Source: Vermamoeba vermiformis (lineage: Eukaryota; Tubulinea; Echinamoebida). From it: a DNA stretch of 64,000 bases. Positions 38,533-51,012 of the stretch are shown here, piece by piece. The position numbers were made by a program, and so were the translations under genes. Position 1 is the stretch's first letter. Each line of letters opens with the position of its first letter. The stretch is taken from the NCBI GenBank assembly GCA_045837725.1, contig JBEWZL010000202.1, forward strand, positions 513,235-577,234, in the 5' to 3' direction. Under the pieces are notes generated by a model. The model did not search any database, had not been told where the DNA came from, and saw nothing but the letters and a program-made list of their open reading frames with translations.

Positions 38533-40274
38533 TTAGAAAAGACGAGGCACGTTAAAAGTTGCAACAGATTCGTACTTTGAGATCGCGAACTTTTCGACCA
38601 CTGCTCTTTGTGGCCTTGCGTGTGCAGTCATCAGAGTAACGTAAACCTCTTCCAAATGTCCACGCATTTCATTAATTCGGCAATCGGTGAGTCTTTCCAA
38701 TTTTGGCAACTGACATATTCAACCGATTAGTTCCCAGCCCAAAATAAAAATTATCGGGACCAAAAAAATCTTCGTGTTTTTTGAATTTAAATCTCGTGCT
38801 TGAAATCTGGAATAGGCGTGATTCAACTTACGTGTTCCGCAACACCACCGTCTTGCAAGGCATGAACACCAACAGCAATAACCATCAAGGCTAGTTCTGA
38901 GGGCAAATAGCGATTGTATTTGTAGTCAACAAAAGTCAACTCGAGTACATACTAGACAATAAAACACGTGTTAATCTCGATGTTGCATGAAAATAGCGTT
39001 AATGAATGGACCACTTACGCGTGCAAAGTTATGAAGAGTGGAGTGATTCGGGGCAATGTAGTGCAGGTACTTGCGCAGGAAGTGGAACGGTGTGGCGACA
39101 GTCAATTTGAACTCTAAGGCAATGAGGATATCACGTTCGCAGCTAATAATCTGTAAAGAAGAGGATCAGCCAATAAGTCCGGTTCTGAGATGTGATCGGA
39201 ATTTAGCTCGGAGAATATCTTACCATCTCACGTTTGTAGGTGTTGTCTGTAATGAAGACAAAATCGTCTAGCGTCGGCGGATAAATTTCTTCGTATTTAC
39301 TATGTACAAACAGAGTTAATAATTTGAAAACTTTGTGCGCGCCAAAAACAAGACTTAATTTTTTGAAATATCTGAAGCAATATCTCTGTTACTTACGCAG
39401 CTATGAACATGCAAGTGATGCCTACTAATTGTAGAGACTGTCGTGCAACATGGCGGAGGGTCAAGTATCGATCCAGGTAGTCAATGGCCAAAAAAAGTGT
39501 TTGAGGACGTAATCCATATTCCTCAGCAACTTCCACCAGCCAATCCACTAAAATAGCCCGCATATTGTGTGTGACTTCCTTTTGTGTGGCTTCAAACGTA
39601 GCGCGCTCTTGCTTTTCCATACTGAATTGCGCCTAAAGATAGTAACATTTTAGATCGATCTACATAAAAAAATAGCCCAAAAAAAATGAATCGGCTTCGA
39701 AACTGCGTCGGTTCGTGTATAGTAACGCCCAATCTAACGTATTGAGGTTGAATTAATTGAATATTACCTCATTCTCTTTCAGTGAAGTAAAAGTTTCTTT
39801 CAGAAACTCTTCTTTAACCTCCAATTCACTGTTCTCACCGTGTTGTTGTTCATTAATATCAGTATCATTATCTAAGTCCATTTTCTCAGCCGAGCCTAAA
39901 GAGTTAAGGAATTATTTAACGTGGGAAGTAATTTTAAATAATTTGAATGGATTAAGTTATCCAGGAGCATTGCGTTACCTGAGCTTAAATCCATGGCCTT
40001 AGGGGAATTGCATACTTCAAATGATGGTGAGTCATTGTTCGTTTTAGGGCGTTTGGCTGCTGGTTGATCAGGATTTTGATCACTGGTGTCATTGGGTCTT
40101 TTCTGCACAACCTGAAAAGATTTCGCCTTGTTAATTATTGATACAATAATATCTTATTATTATAAACTGATTTACCCTTGGATTTGGTTGTGTACGATTG
40201 GCGGCAACATTGGCGGGGATCTGTTTCAGAGCGTTGTTTTTCGCGGTTCTAGGCAAGTGTGCACGTGAGGCCAT
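38533..40274 (-). CDS. B-type cyclin
   Basis: Regulatory subunit of the mitotic CDK. Eight exons: 40274-40176, 40111-39979, 39895-39768, 39632-39397, 39299-39224, 39150-39019, 38951-38832, 38709-38533; 366 aa. Cyclin box signature MRAILVDWLVEVAEEYGL (about 144) and TLFLAIDYLDRYL, followed by the second fold (KYEEIYPPTLDDFVFITDNT, TPFHFLRKYLH). The N-terminus has RAHLPRTAKN (residues 4-13), close to a destruction box although its spacing is one residue long, and a basic AAKRPKT motif. The C-terminal cyclin fold is short. B-type is preferred over A-type on the signature; the two are hard to separate. Confidence 0.9.
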
Positions 40275-40597
40275 ATTGAATTAGAATACAAATAAATAAA
40301 TAAACTCTATAAATATAAATATACAAAGATACAGAAGAACAAATAACACTACGAAATCAATTAAGGTGAAATTAATTAAGCAGTGTCGTTTGTCTTGCGA
40401 AAAACAAAAGAGATAATGCACCAGATAGCTATTTATCCTATTTTTTTTTTTTTTTTGTTCCAACTCCAAAAGTACCACGTGACTACGTGATTTTTTTTCG
40501 ATCTGGGGATAAGTTTGGGCGCCCAAAGAAAAAAAAAAAAATATTCGTATCTCAATTAACTATTAACAGAAGATCTTTATACAATAGCTTTATAGCT
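40275..40597. promoter_or_regulatory. Upstream region of the cyclin gene with a 14-bp palindrome
   Basis: Spacer between the cyclin ATG (40274, -) and the LLPH stop (40598, -). It holds a perfect palindrome TTTGGGCGCCCAAA at 40514-40527, bracketed by long T and A homopolymers. The half-site resembles E2F-type elements. No gene seen. Confidence 0.4.
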
Positions 40598-41133
40598 TTA
40601 GTGTTTTTTCTTTTTCTGATCTCGTCCACGTACAACTTTCTTTTTCTGTACGCCTCCACCCTTCACTTTGGATAGATCGATTTTGCCTACAGGTTCGACT
40701 TCCATTTCTGTAACTACTGCTACTTTGGCTGGCGATTCTTTCATTTTCTCGTCTTTCAACGGCACAAGCGGTTTCATACCGTGTGTTTCGGTTTCTATTT
40801 TTCGATCAAAAAATTAATTGTTGCTTAGATCAAAACAAAAATTATTCTCGTCTTCAATATAATTTATGACTATAATTTTCACAGCTAGCAAATATATTTT
40901 AAAAATTTTCACTAACTACCGCCTGAAGTATTTATTGAGATTTGATCGAGATCGCGTGGGTGAATCAAAATAATAATTTGTCATTACATACCCATCTGAA
41001 TAATATTAGAAGCTAATTCTTCCTCCATCTTCTTAGCCAAACGCTCGTTACGAAGCGTGTCGTGAACGTCCATCTTCTTGCGTTTTTCAGCACGCTTTCT
41101 CTTTTCGCTCTTTGCTCTTAATCCCTTCGCCAT
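40598..41133 (-). CDS. LLPH: LLPH-like nucleolar basic protein
   Basis: Small basic protein of the LLP/LAPS18 family, linked to nucleolar ribosome biogenesis in animals and yeast. Two exons: 41133-40992 and 40794-40598; 112 aa. The N-terminus MAKGLRAKSEKRKRAEKRKK matches the family's invariant start. The rest is Lys/Glu-rich with a basic end (VQKKKVVRGRDQKKKKH). It sits between cyclin B and SRP72 on the same strand. Short family, so the call rests mainly on the N-terminal block. Confidence 0.75.
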
Positions 41134-41302
41134 TTTAATTATATGTGGTTGTGATCGTACTTGGTAATCGTAGAACTACTAAATTCTAAACCAACAAATT
41201 TTATCGATCGCGATCAACCGAAAAAGAACAATGACTCAAACACTACAGCTAACAAAAACAACCTAAAATTTATTCGCCTAATGAGCGCTACGAGAAAAGC
41301 GT

Positions 41303-43838
41303 TTACTTTCTTCTTCGCTTCTTGTTGACGTTCAAGACGGGCTTGTTCTTGCTGCCAGGAGGTGGTGCTTGATTCTTGCCCGCGGCGTCTTTAGGCTGTG
41401 CCAATTTCTCTTGAGCTGCGGCTTGCTTGCGCTCTTCTTCTTTGCTATAATACGAAATTAGGATGCGTTACGGGGTGGAGAACAAGATCCGATCCTGGCT
41501 ACTTACACAAGATGAGCTGCACCTTGGGCAGGACCCTTTTGAGGACCTTTCTTGCCGCGTTTGCCTCCCTTTGTTCGTTGCCAGCGAGGTAACCATCGCT
41601 CGGGATCTGCACGAAGAGGTTAGAGAAGGATAACGCAAAAAAAGGAAATAAAGAAGGATCGTACTTGGCGGGATGCGCGGATCGAAGTGCTTGGGTTTTT
41701 TGTTGTGTCTCTTTCTCTTTTTCTTAGTCTTAGCGATTTGATTTTCTTGTGCCCTATGGAAGGCATAAGTAAGCAGAACTTTCATCAAAACTAAATCTAG
41801 ATGTAACGTGCCTGTAACGACGGGTGGAAACAACGGGAATAGTTTCCAATCGCTCTACATCAATGTCGTGGTGTTCTTCAGCCAATTGTGGCAATTTAGT
41901 CTCGAGTCTAGAGTGTGTGTCAGTACTGTAGTGGCAGAAAGTGTCGCGTGTGCAACTTACTTTTCAGCCGCATCTGGGTTGTAGTGAGCGGTGGCAATGA
42001 CAGCCAAGGGCAGAGCTTCTTTGTCGTTCTTGTTGACCTCCAATATCTTGTTGTACCACTCAGCAGCGTCGCGGTACTTCTTGTATTTCATCTTGAAGTC
42101 AGCATTGCGCTTGACCAATTGACGGTAGTTCTCATCACTCTTCGACAATTTGCTCACGCTCTCGTCGAGGAACTTGAGTGCGTTTTCAACGTCGCCTGTG
42201 CGCTCGTAGAGTGCGGCGAGTTTGTTCAACAGGGCAGGAGAGCTGTTGATCTGATCGACGTTGGATTGCAGCAAGTTGTTCAGCTCGGTCATGTTGCGTT
42301 GTTGCAAGTAGATCTGCGCCAAACTCAACTTGACTTCGATGCTGCCCTTTGGGTTCTGTTTGATGTACTCCTTCAACACATTGGCGGCTTGGTTGTAGTT
42401 CTTTTCAGCGTGGTAAATGGCGGCGTTGACAATCGGCAGGAACTCTGATTGCGGGAATTCTTTTTGAAGCTCGTTGGCGAGTTGACGACTTTCCTCCATC
42501 TGCAGGGTGAAGTTAGCACGAGGGTTTAACTATAGGAAAGAGCTTACTTTTCCGAGGAGAATGAGCAGAATTGAGCGGTTGAAGCCGATGCTCTTGCGCT
42601 GCTTAGTTGACAACTTTTCAATGACGGAGGGATTGCTTGCAACTTGCTTCAATTTGTTGTACGAGTTGACCTTGTCTCCCTTTCTAATAACAGCCAAGTT
42701 GTTCATGCACACGGCTTGCACGGACAAGTCAGAGGGCCTGTTGATTGCAATGCATTTGTGAGTCGCATTTGCATCACACGAAAAGTTACGTACTTTGTTT
42801 TCAACACTTTTTCGTAGATTTCGGCTGTTTCCTTGCCGCGGCGCTGTTGAGTGTAAGCTTGTTGCGTGAGAATAATGTTCAGTTCGTCTTGGATCTCCTC
42901 TTCACTGGCACCATCCTTCTTCAACGTGTCCTCGCAGAGGGCTAGCTCATGATTAGTTATCATATTTATACTGTTATAGCTAACGTACTTTGAGCAGCCT
43001 GTAGGTATTGATCACCCGTGTCCAAGTCACCCATTTCAATGTAGCAGCACGCTCCGTTGTACGTCAGTTCGAACGACTTGCGCAGGGTTTGCTGTGTCGC
43101 ACGTTAGCTTCAAAATATCAAATAAGACTTGGCATTACCTTGTACTTGGCAAGCACGTCTAAGCAACGCTTGCTGCGACCAGCAGCAGTCAAAGCAGCGG
43201 TCAAGTTGGTCAAAAGTTCAGCAGATCCAGCTGAGGTAAGGTTAGCTCTCAATAGATTCATTACACGTGAAAAACGTACTCTTTGACTCAGTGAGCATTG
43301 CTTCGTAAATCTCAACAGATCGATCGTATTGCTCTAAACGGAACATCTTCAAAAAAGGTTAGTAAATCCGATCTGGTGCCTGTGTGACTGGAAAACTTTC
43401 TAAAATTATAATTATCATAACTTACAATTTGTGCTTCGAGTTCCTGTGTTTTTTTGCTTTTAGGTGCATTTTTGAGCGCATCCAAAGCTTCTTTGTATTT
43501 GCGCAAACGATACAGGGCATAAGCCTTTTCGAAAGTTAATTCCTTTGCGATGGATGATTTATCAATGGCTGTGACGGCTTCATCAAATTTGTCTTGTTGG
43601 ATAAGTGCTATTATTTTGCAGCGGATTGCATCGACTTCTTTTGGATCATGGCCAAGAACTGTTCGTAATAATAAATAAATATTATCCAAAATAAATAAAT
43701 AATAATTATCATATTATAAATGTTTTCAAAGCTGCAAGGCTTACTTTTATTGCAAATCTCTACGACAGTCGTAAAATTGCCTTCTTTAATAGCGTCATCA
43801 ACTTGACGATATAATTCATATAGTTTAACTTCACTCAT
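41303..43838 (-). CDS. SRP72: Signal recognition particle subunit SRP72
   Basis: TPR scaffold of the signal recognition particle, partner of SRP68 and SRP RNA. Twelve exons: 43838-43745, 43658-43426, 43346-43280, 43230-43139, 43091-42989, 42941-42794, 42737-42548, 42499-41961, 41907-41812, 41753-41665, 41606-41507, 41444-41303; 630 aa (family about 670). N-terminal helical TPR repeats (LTFEKAYALYRLRKYKEALD; ELTYNGACCYIEMGDLDTGD). The basic C-terminal RNA-binding segment has KTKKKRKRHNKKPKHFDPRI and PERWLPRW, the SRP72 hallmark, then a Lys/Arg-rich end. Intron 9 uses a GC donor (AG|GCACGT); using the nearby GT would break the frame. Confidence 0.92.
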
Positions 43839-43986
43839 GGTATTGAATTATAATAGGGTCCTTGTTTTGTCACACTCATCGTCAGCCAAATTGATTTATT
43901 GACCAACATTGACCGAGCGGAATTTCCTCGAACCCGTGCCGCCAAATTCGGCTTACCGTTTTGAACGATGCACCACTGCAGATCAG

Positions 43987-46010
43987 ATGGAAGATAGCGA
44001 AGGAAATTATTTAGCTGACTTGGGAGACCACCTGAGGTGCCACATCTGGTAATTGTTCACTTGACCTCCTGTTGGCGAGTATTATTCTAAATATTTTTTT
44101 TCAGCTTATCCACGCTCGTGGATCCACATTCATTACCTTGTAACCACTTGTTTTGCAAGTAAGAAAATGCATAAGTAATTTTATTAATTTCTAAAAAATG
44201 TCGGATCTCACCCGCTCTGCACAAAAGGCTAATAATAATGTCGAATTATATTAAATATCTATTTTAGAGAATGTATTTCGCGTAGTATAACGCAGAAGGC
44301 TCAATGTCCAGTATGTCGCATTCCATGCTACAAGCGCGACATTAAGAAAAATCATCAGCTGAGCGCTATTGTATCATCGTTCGATAAATTAGTCGCTTTG
44401 CAAAAGAAGCGAAAGCGCGAGCCAGAAGATGATGATGGTAGCGAAGAACCATTTTTTAAGAAACCAAAGCGCAGCCCGAGTGTACGTCTCTAATAATAGC
44501 AGCATGCGGGAACAGATTATAATTTGCGAAATATAGGCGAAGGAGACGAAGAAAAAGACCGAAGTTAATGGTGACAGTCCTAATCACCCGCCGTCGAGCA
44601 GCGAAATGCAGTCCTTGTTGAAGCAATTAAAGGCGCACGACGAGCATTTAGACGAAATAGATAAGTTGCTGGCACAGACAGGTACGCCACATTAAGAAAT
44701 TCATTGGTTTGTCTAATGACGGAAAAATATTAACGGCTGTAGTCACTCCATTGGATGGTTCACCGGTCAAGTCGCTGCCAAACAGCCGCAAGAATTCAGA
44801 CCTCAATTCACAAGAGTCGATCAACGGCTCGGAGCGAAAGAGAGTGTCGCAGCTCAGTTTTGACGGGCAACAAGAATCAGAACAGTTTGGGAATGACAGT
44901 CTACCACAAGACTCCAATCGTAGCGCGATTGATACACCTGTCAGGAAGTCACCACGACGACCGGGTGGCAATAAAAAGACACCACCAAAGACTAAAAAGA
45001 AGGAGTCGTCCTCGGTTGTTGAATCAGATGAAGAAAAAGAGAATAACGAGGCATCGAGTAACAAGGCTAAAATCAGTACCAGAGCAGTGTCAGCCAAGTC
45101 ATCTTCGAGCAAATTTGTGTTGTTGCCGACGAGTCTCAATGACGAGGCATTGGTAAGTCCATTAATGTAAGGTAGACGTGCTCGTTAACCATAGTTGACA
45201 GATGGAGTTGAAAGAAGTGGCCAAGCAACTCGGAGGCTCAGTGGTGAAGCATTTCAACGCCAAAGTGACGCACATTGTCACTGACTATGTAGCACTGCCT
45301 GCAGCGAGTATCAAGCGGTCACCGAGCGGATTATCAAACAGCACCAACAACAGTCTGATGCCGCAGCAGAATGTCGACAAGAACAAAGTTTTGAAAGCCG
45401 CAAAAAGAACTGTCAAGTTTTTAATGGGCATTTTGCAAGGGAAGTGGATGGTCACGATGGATTGTAAGTGTCATTGTCGCTAGCTTTAGCTTTGTGTCTT
45501 TAGTTAACCTCGGAAATCAAGGGATAAAGCAGTGCAGAAAAGAAGGACAGTGGGTCGCCGAAGACTCGTTTGAAATTGAATGCGATACACTCGGCAATGT
45601 CGGAGGACCGCAACGAGGGCGTATAAGCATTGGTCAAAAGGTAAATATAATCCAAATATATCAAGTCAAGTAATGTTCCTCCGCTCATTATGTGTTTGTC
45701 GCAGACTTCACCGCTGTTCAATAACTACACAGCGACACTTTTGGGAGATTTCCGTGGTCCTACTAAACCCGAATTTCGACAAGTGTTGGAGTCAGGTGGT
45801 GCGGAGGTTGTGAATAGAATAACCAAAAATGACACAGATCGTGAAGGATTTATTACACTTGCAATACTAGACGCGCAGCTATCGAGCGACAAAGTTGAAA
45901 AGCTAACGAAGACATTGGGGGAGGATGTTGAGGTGATTAAATCTTCGTGGGTCTTGGATTCGATCAGTTGCTACGAAATTTTGCCGTTTGCAAATTATCG
46001 ATTTGCATAG
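43987..46010 (+). CDS. RING-tandem BRCT protein (BRCA1/BARD1-like)
   Basis: Probable E3 ubiquitin ligase in DNA-damage signalling. Eight exons: 43987-44048, 44105-44158, 44268-44481, 44537-44681, 44743-45152, 45202-45463, 45504-45640, 45705-46010; 529 aa. N-terminal C3HC4 RING (CHIC, CNHLFCKEC, CPVC; residues about 18-62). A linker of about 230 residues is rich in Ser, Lys and acidic residues, with RKSPRRPGG and EESDEEKEN-like tracts. Two C-terminal BRCT repeats follow (MELKEVAKQLGGSVVKHFN with VTHIV; then YTATLLGDF with SSWVLDSI). Domain order fits BRCA1 or BARD1; no ankyrin repeats are present, so BRCA1-like is the nearer match. Divergent from SRP72 with 148 bases between ATGs. Confidence 0.85.
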
Positions 46011-46184
46011 TAGTTACCAAACTTAGTAAAATAAAGATGTAAATAGTGGAAAAATAATGAAATGTAATTTTCAACCAACCGCAGGATCGCTAAATTTTGG
46101 AATTTCTTAACGGGTCGTGTCAAAAATCGGACAAACGACTTTTTCGTTGGCAAATTTGACTGACGAAACAACCACTCAGCAACA

Positions 46185-49100
46185 ATGGAAGCACCACAGA
46201 TCGACGTGTCTGTGGGGTCCTTCGCCCTTCTCTCCGACGAAATAGTTTTGCACATCCTTCAAGTATGCTTTGCTAAGAACAAATAATTTCCTGGTGCATT
46301 ATAACTAATATATAAATAAATATTGTTTTAATAGTTTTTGAAGCCTGGACCAAGTATTGGAGCAATATTTCAAACTGCAAAACGATTTGGTGCATTTTAT
46401 GCAAGTCAGCATTTTTGGTAAGTATTATTTATGATATCCAACGGCTTTTGTAATATTATTTTGCAACCAGCTATTTTTTTGGTTGCGTTGTAAAAATATA
46501 GACTGGATCTTGACAGATCTTTAAAGTTGCAACGCGCTTCCAAGCTATCGAAATTAGAATCACACAAAATCCTTTATTTGCTCTATTTTCCAGAAGATTT
46601 AAATTCAGATTTATCCTCATTTTGAGAAAACGTTAATTAATTGTAGATCCCGTGTAAAATTACTGATTTTTTAATTATTCTATCAGGAGAGATTTGCACA
46701 CGAGATTTTACGGTTCACCAAAACCGCCCACAAGATCATGGCGAGATTTTGCTATTGAATCTTATTTAAAGTCAACTGAATTCAAGAAATTGTTGGTGGT
46801 GGATCCGTCGAAATCCAGTGTTTATGTGGAGACAAAACTCGCTTGGGCTGTGAAAAGTGGACACGCAGCTATGGTAGAGCGCATGTTAGTGAAGCATTTG
46901 TCCTCTTTGGCCAAGCCATTCTTGCGTAAGATTCTGACAAGTGCGTGCCACCGCGGGTTTGCGCGGATCGTGACCTTGTTGCTGGATTGTCACGTCGATG
47001 TCAATAGTGCAAGACCAAAGTCAGGCTCGACGCCATTGTTTTTCGCATGGTAAGCATTTGCTCATCGTTAGTGGAATTCCTGATCCGATCTAACAATGTG
47101 AGCAGTCAAGAGGGTCGCACTGAAATCGTCGAGCTGTTGCTGCGAAACAAGGCTAATCCAAACATATCACGTGCTGATGGTTCTACTGCCTTGTACATTG
47201 CTGCACAGAATGGCCACAGACGAGTGGTGGAGCAGTTGTTGGATGCCGGTGCTTCTCCGAATGCAGCTTGTCAGGACGGAGCAACGCCCTTGTTTATCGC
47301 CAGTCAAGAAAGCCACGCTGATGTGGTGAAAGTTCTTGCCTCGCGTGGAGCAAACGTTGATGCGCCGTTCTGCGATGGCACCACCGCCTTGATCGTCGCT
47401 GCTCAAAATGGTAGCGAGGCAGTCGTGGAAATCCTTATCAAGCATTATGGTACGAAGTTCAAATCATAGCAATGTGTTCTAACCACGATATTAGCCAATC
47501 CTAATGCGAAATGCGAGGACGGAACTACGGCACTGTTTGTCGCGTGTCAGAACGGCAAAACAGAGATTGTGCGTCGTTTGTTGGCTTTGCCGTCAATTCG
47601 CATTAACTCTGCGTCGACCGAAGATGGTTCTACACCACTGTACATTGCGTGTCAGAATGGGCATTTGAGCGTCGTTGAGGCGTTGCTTGAAGTACCTGAT
47701 ATCGGTAAGCTCAATCAAGTAGCCAAGGCATTAGTACTAATCCTTTTTAGATGTCAACATTGCAACCACTGACGGCACAACGCCCTTGCATGTCTCGTGC
47801 TTCAAGGGACACCAGAAGATCTCGCGGTTGCTCATCGAGAAGGGCGCCAATGTTAATTCCAACCAAAAACAGGGAGGAGTGCCGTTACATTACGCCTGTC
47901 ACAACGGTGACATCAAGACTGTAAAGTTGTTAGTTCAACACGGTGCCAAGCTGGACGCCTTCCGCTCCAATCAACGCGGCACTGCTTTGATGCTGGCGTG
48001 TCAAAAAGGTCATCTCTCTGTGGTCAAAGCATTGATCAACGCTGGCGCAGACGTCAATGTGGCCTCGCAGAATGGCACGACTGCATTGTATCGCGCTTGC
48101 CAGAATGGACACTTGCCTGTCGTCAAAGCGTAAGTAGCCGAGTGCCTCATCAACATGACTTGAACTAATGTCTTGGTGTCGCAGTCTGTTGAAAGCTGAC
48201 GCTAAGGTGAATGCTATACGTAGCAACAATTCAACGCCGCTCTATGCAGCATGTTGCAATGGCTTTGTGGAAATCGTGGACTTGTTGTTGAAGCACGGTG
48301 CTGACTTGCATCTTCGGTGCACTGACAAAACAACTGCTTTCTCCGTGGCATGTCAACACGGCTACGCTGATATCGTGCAGCTTCTGTTGGAGCACGCCAA
48401 ACGATTAGCACAAACGATCAACAACACGAACATCAACAACGAAGAGGTGGAGGAGCTCGATCACATCGAAGTTACCATTCCAAAGTCGCCTGCTGCCAGT
48501 CCTCGTGCTAACAGACCCAACAAGCTCAACGCTAGCATCGAGTCACCTGCGAGCATCAAAATAACGCAGCTGCACACTGAAAAGATCAAGGGCAAGTTCA
48601 AGCGACTGATGAGCAGAATCCAGTCCTCAGATAGGATCGTGCCCTCCAACAACAATACCAACGTTGCTTTGCCGGTGGATTCGCCCAAGCAGATCGACAC
48701 CGAGATGCGATCAAGTGATGGACTCACGCCATTGTTACAAGCGTGCCACGAAGGTCACGTCGAAGTGGTGAAGTGTTTGATTGACCACGGCAGCAACTTG
48801 CAAGCTACCTGTCGCTACGGCTACACCGCTCTGCACATTGCCAGCTTGAACGGCCACCGTGACATTGTGGAGCTATTGCTCTCCTTGCATGCCATCAACA
48901 TCGATCAGAAAGGTGATGAAGGCATGACAGCATTGCATTTGGCGTGTCGCAAAGGCAACTTGGAGGTTGTGCAGTTGTTGCTCGATTTCAACGCCAATCT
49001 CGAGGCGTGCACTCGCCATGGCATGACGGCGCTGCACTTAGCTTCTAAGCGCGGCTACGCTACCATTGCAGAGATGTTGCTCAAACAAGGTGCACGTGTC

Positions 49101-49370
49101 AATGCCATGTGCAAAGAGAACAATACGCCGTTGCATTACGCGTGCAAGTACTCGCATGTTGATACCGCTGCCGTGCTGCTCAAGTACGACGCAGACTTTG
49201 ATATCGAGTCAAAAGAGCGATTGACCCCGCGAAGAATTGCTGCTGAAAAAGGACCTGAAGAGCTGTTGCAGCTGATCGAGAGTGCTGTCGATAATAACAA
49301 TAACAAGTCTGGAAATATTATCGACAAACTCAAGCGCTGGACAACTAAGAAGATACTCTCGAAGAAGTAA
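46185..49370 (+). CDS. F-box-like / ankyrin-repeat protein
   Basis: Likely SCF adaptor or scaffold. Seven exons: 46185-46262, 46335-46417, 46687-47049, 47106-47449, 47495-47704, 47751-48129, 48185-49370; 880 aa. The N-terminus (FALLSDEIVLHILQFLKPGP, then AKRFGAFYASQHFWRDL) has the shape of an F-box. From about residue 90 there are some sixteen ankyrin repeats with good consensus (DGSTALYIAAQNGHRRVVEQ; GTTPLHVSCFKGH). They form two blocks split by a linker of about 100 residues (KSPAASPRANRPNKLN). The C-terminus is basic (IIDKLKRWTTKKILSKK). Repeats are similar but not identical in DNA. Partners cannot be inferred. Confidence 0.88.
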
Positions 49371-49456
49371 TATGTACATAGTGCCCAATTGTATTTTTGT
49401 GTAATATAAAATGTAAATTTGTTTGCGACTTTTGTGTCAGATATTTTGTTGCAACA

Positions 49457-50956
49457 ATGGCCACAGATCCGATATTTAATAATCAAGATTATGCTGAGAC
49501 TATTAAAAAGGAAGTGCTCAAACGAGACAAAACAGTTCTAGCAAGTTCTTTTTCCGCGGATGGTGATTATTTGATCTGCGGAAGCAATAGAGGGTACATT
49601 GCAGTATGGTACTTGCCTAAATATTTTGTAAGTCATAATTTGTGTTTTTTTTCGTCGCAGATGCAGTGAGTAATTTATAAAATACAAATTATTAATAGCG
49701 ATAATTTAGAACTCCGAAAACCCGTTCAATTCTGCTCAAAGGTAATATAAAATTAACAGTAAAAAATATTGCCGATTTTTCTAACCATTTATTTGCTCAG
49801 CGGACCCGATCTGACTTTTAAAGCCTTCGATGGCGCTGTATATTGTTTGGAATCAATTATTATACAACACAATATCATTTTAATAAGGTAGGTACCATCA
49901 AAATGTAAAATTAACCCCTCTAAATTAATACAACAGTGGTGGTCAATTCTCGGTCAAAGCATGGAGTTGGTCTGACATTACAAACAAGATTTCAAACAAA
50001 AAACAAGACTTAAGTACGTTAAATTTGCCTTAATAATAGTCGTACTAACCGCGGTAGATATTAAACTCATGTTCGAGCTCAAAAACCCCGTGCCAACCAC
50101 CGCTTCAGCATTCAGTTTTCTGGCCGAGACAAATGCAGTTTCGTTCGACGACAGCGTGAGTGACAATGCTCGAGATCCTTATATGAAGAATAGTGTTTAA
50201 CTTTGGTTTAGAAATCCACATTGTTCACAGCGTGCGGTGACAACAAGGCCTACGCATGGAATGTTGAACGACAAACAGTACTGCGCAGTTTTGAAGGACA
50301 CACGGCCTATTTGCATTGCTTAAAGTGGTCAAAACAAAAACAGCAATTGTTCACCGGCTCTGAAGATGGCACAGTGCGCATTTGGGGTATGGACAAAAAC
50401 TACGGGTGTAGGGCCTTACTTACTCTTTTACGGTAGATTTAAGCGTCAAAGACCAGCTGGGGATTTTAGACCCGCTTCAAGGCACTGCGTTAAAGACACA
50501 AAAGGAGGCGCAAGCCAAAGATAATACTAGCAGCAATTGGATTTCGTGTCTGGATCTAGACAGCAGCAGCGAGTGGCTTGTGTGTGGTGGTGGAGGCAAA
50601 TATTTGAGTCTGTGGTACTTGCCTATGCAACACGTCACGTCATACTTGCCAATGCTGGCGCCCGTGCAAGATGTGTTTTTTTACGAGGACTCGGTAAGCG
50701 AGCACTGCGGTACGAGGCGAGAGGCTAATTAGTTTCACAGATCGTCTCGGTTGGTCTTGAAGACAGTGTATATAATTGGAAATTGAACGGAAGTCTAGTG
50801 TCCAGGGCGGAGTCCAGTTCGAAAGCAATTTACACCGCCAAATACAACACGAGCGGGCATAACAAAGTGATGGTGACTGCAGGAGCGTCGAGTAGTATTG
50901 ATGTGTATTATTCTTTTTCACGGAAAGCGTTCTCACTGCTTTGGGACGAACAATAA
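49457..50956 (+). CDS. THOC6: THO complex subunit 6 homologue (WD40)
   Basis: WD40 subunit of the THO/TREX mRNA-export complex. Exons: 49457-49627, 49710-49741, 49801-49887, 49937-50013, 50058-50155, 50212-50386, 50437-50693, 50741-50956; 371 codons. Blades visible: DGDYLICGSNRGYIAVWYLP, KAFDGAVYCLES, GHTAYLHCLKW, GSEDGTVRIWD. THOC6-specific blocks are NWISCLDLDSSSEWLVCGGG, then GKYLSLWYLP, then TAGASSSIDVYYSFSRKAFS at the end. Only 86 bases separate it from the ankyrin gene stop, so the promoter is compact. It converges on RhoBTB with 56 bases between stops. The acceptor of intron 1 was chosen to keep frame; a nearer CAG at 49658 is not used. Confidence 0.85.
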
Positions 50957-51012
50957 ATGTAAATCATCCAGTGAAAAGCAAGTCGTGGCACTAACCAGAG
51001 TAGCTATTTACA

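Noticed and set aside
41915-42448. 177-aa plus-strand frame
   Set aside because: Antisense shadow of a long SRP72 exon.
49659-49663. 5-nt microexon in THOC6
   Set aside because: Using ATGCA as an exon breaks the downstream frame; skipping it gives an open, homologous reading.
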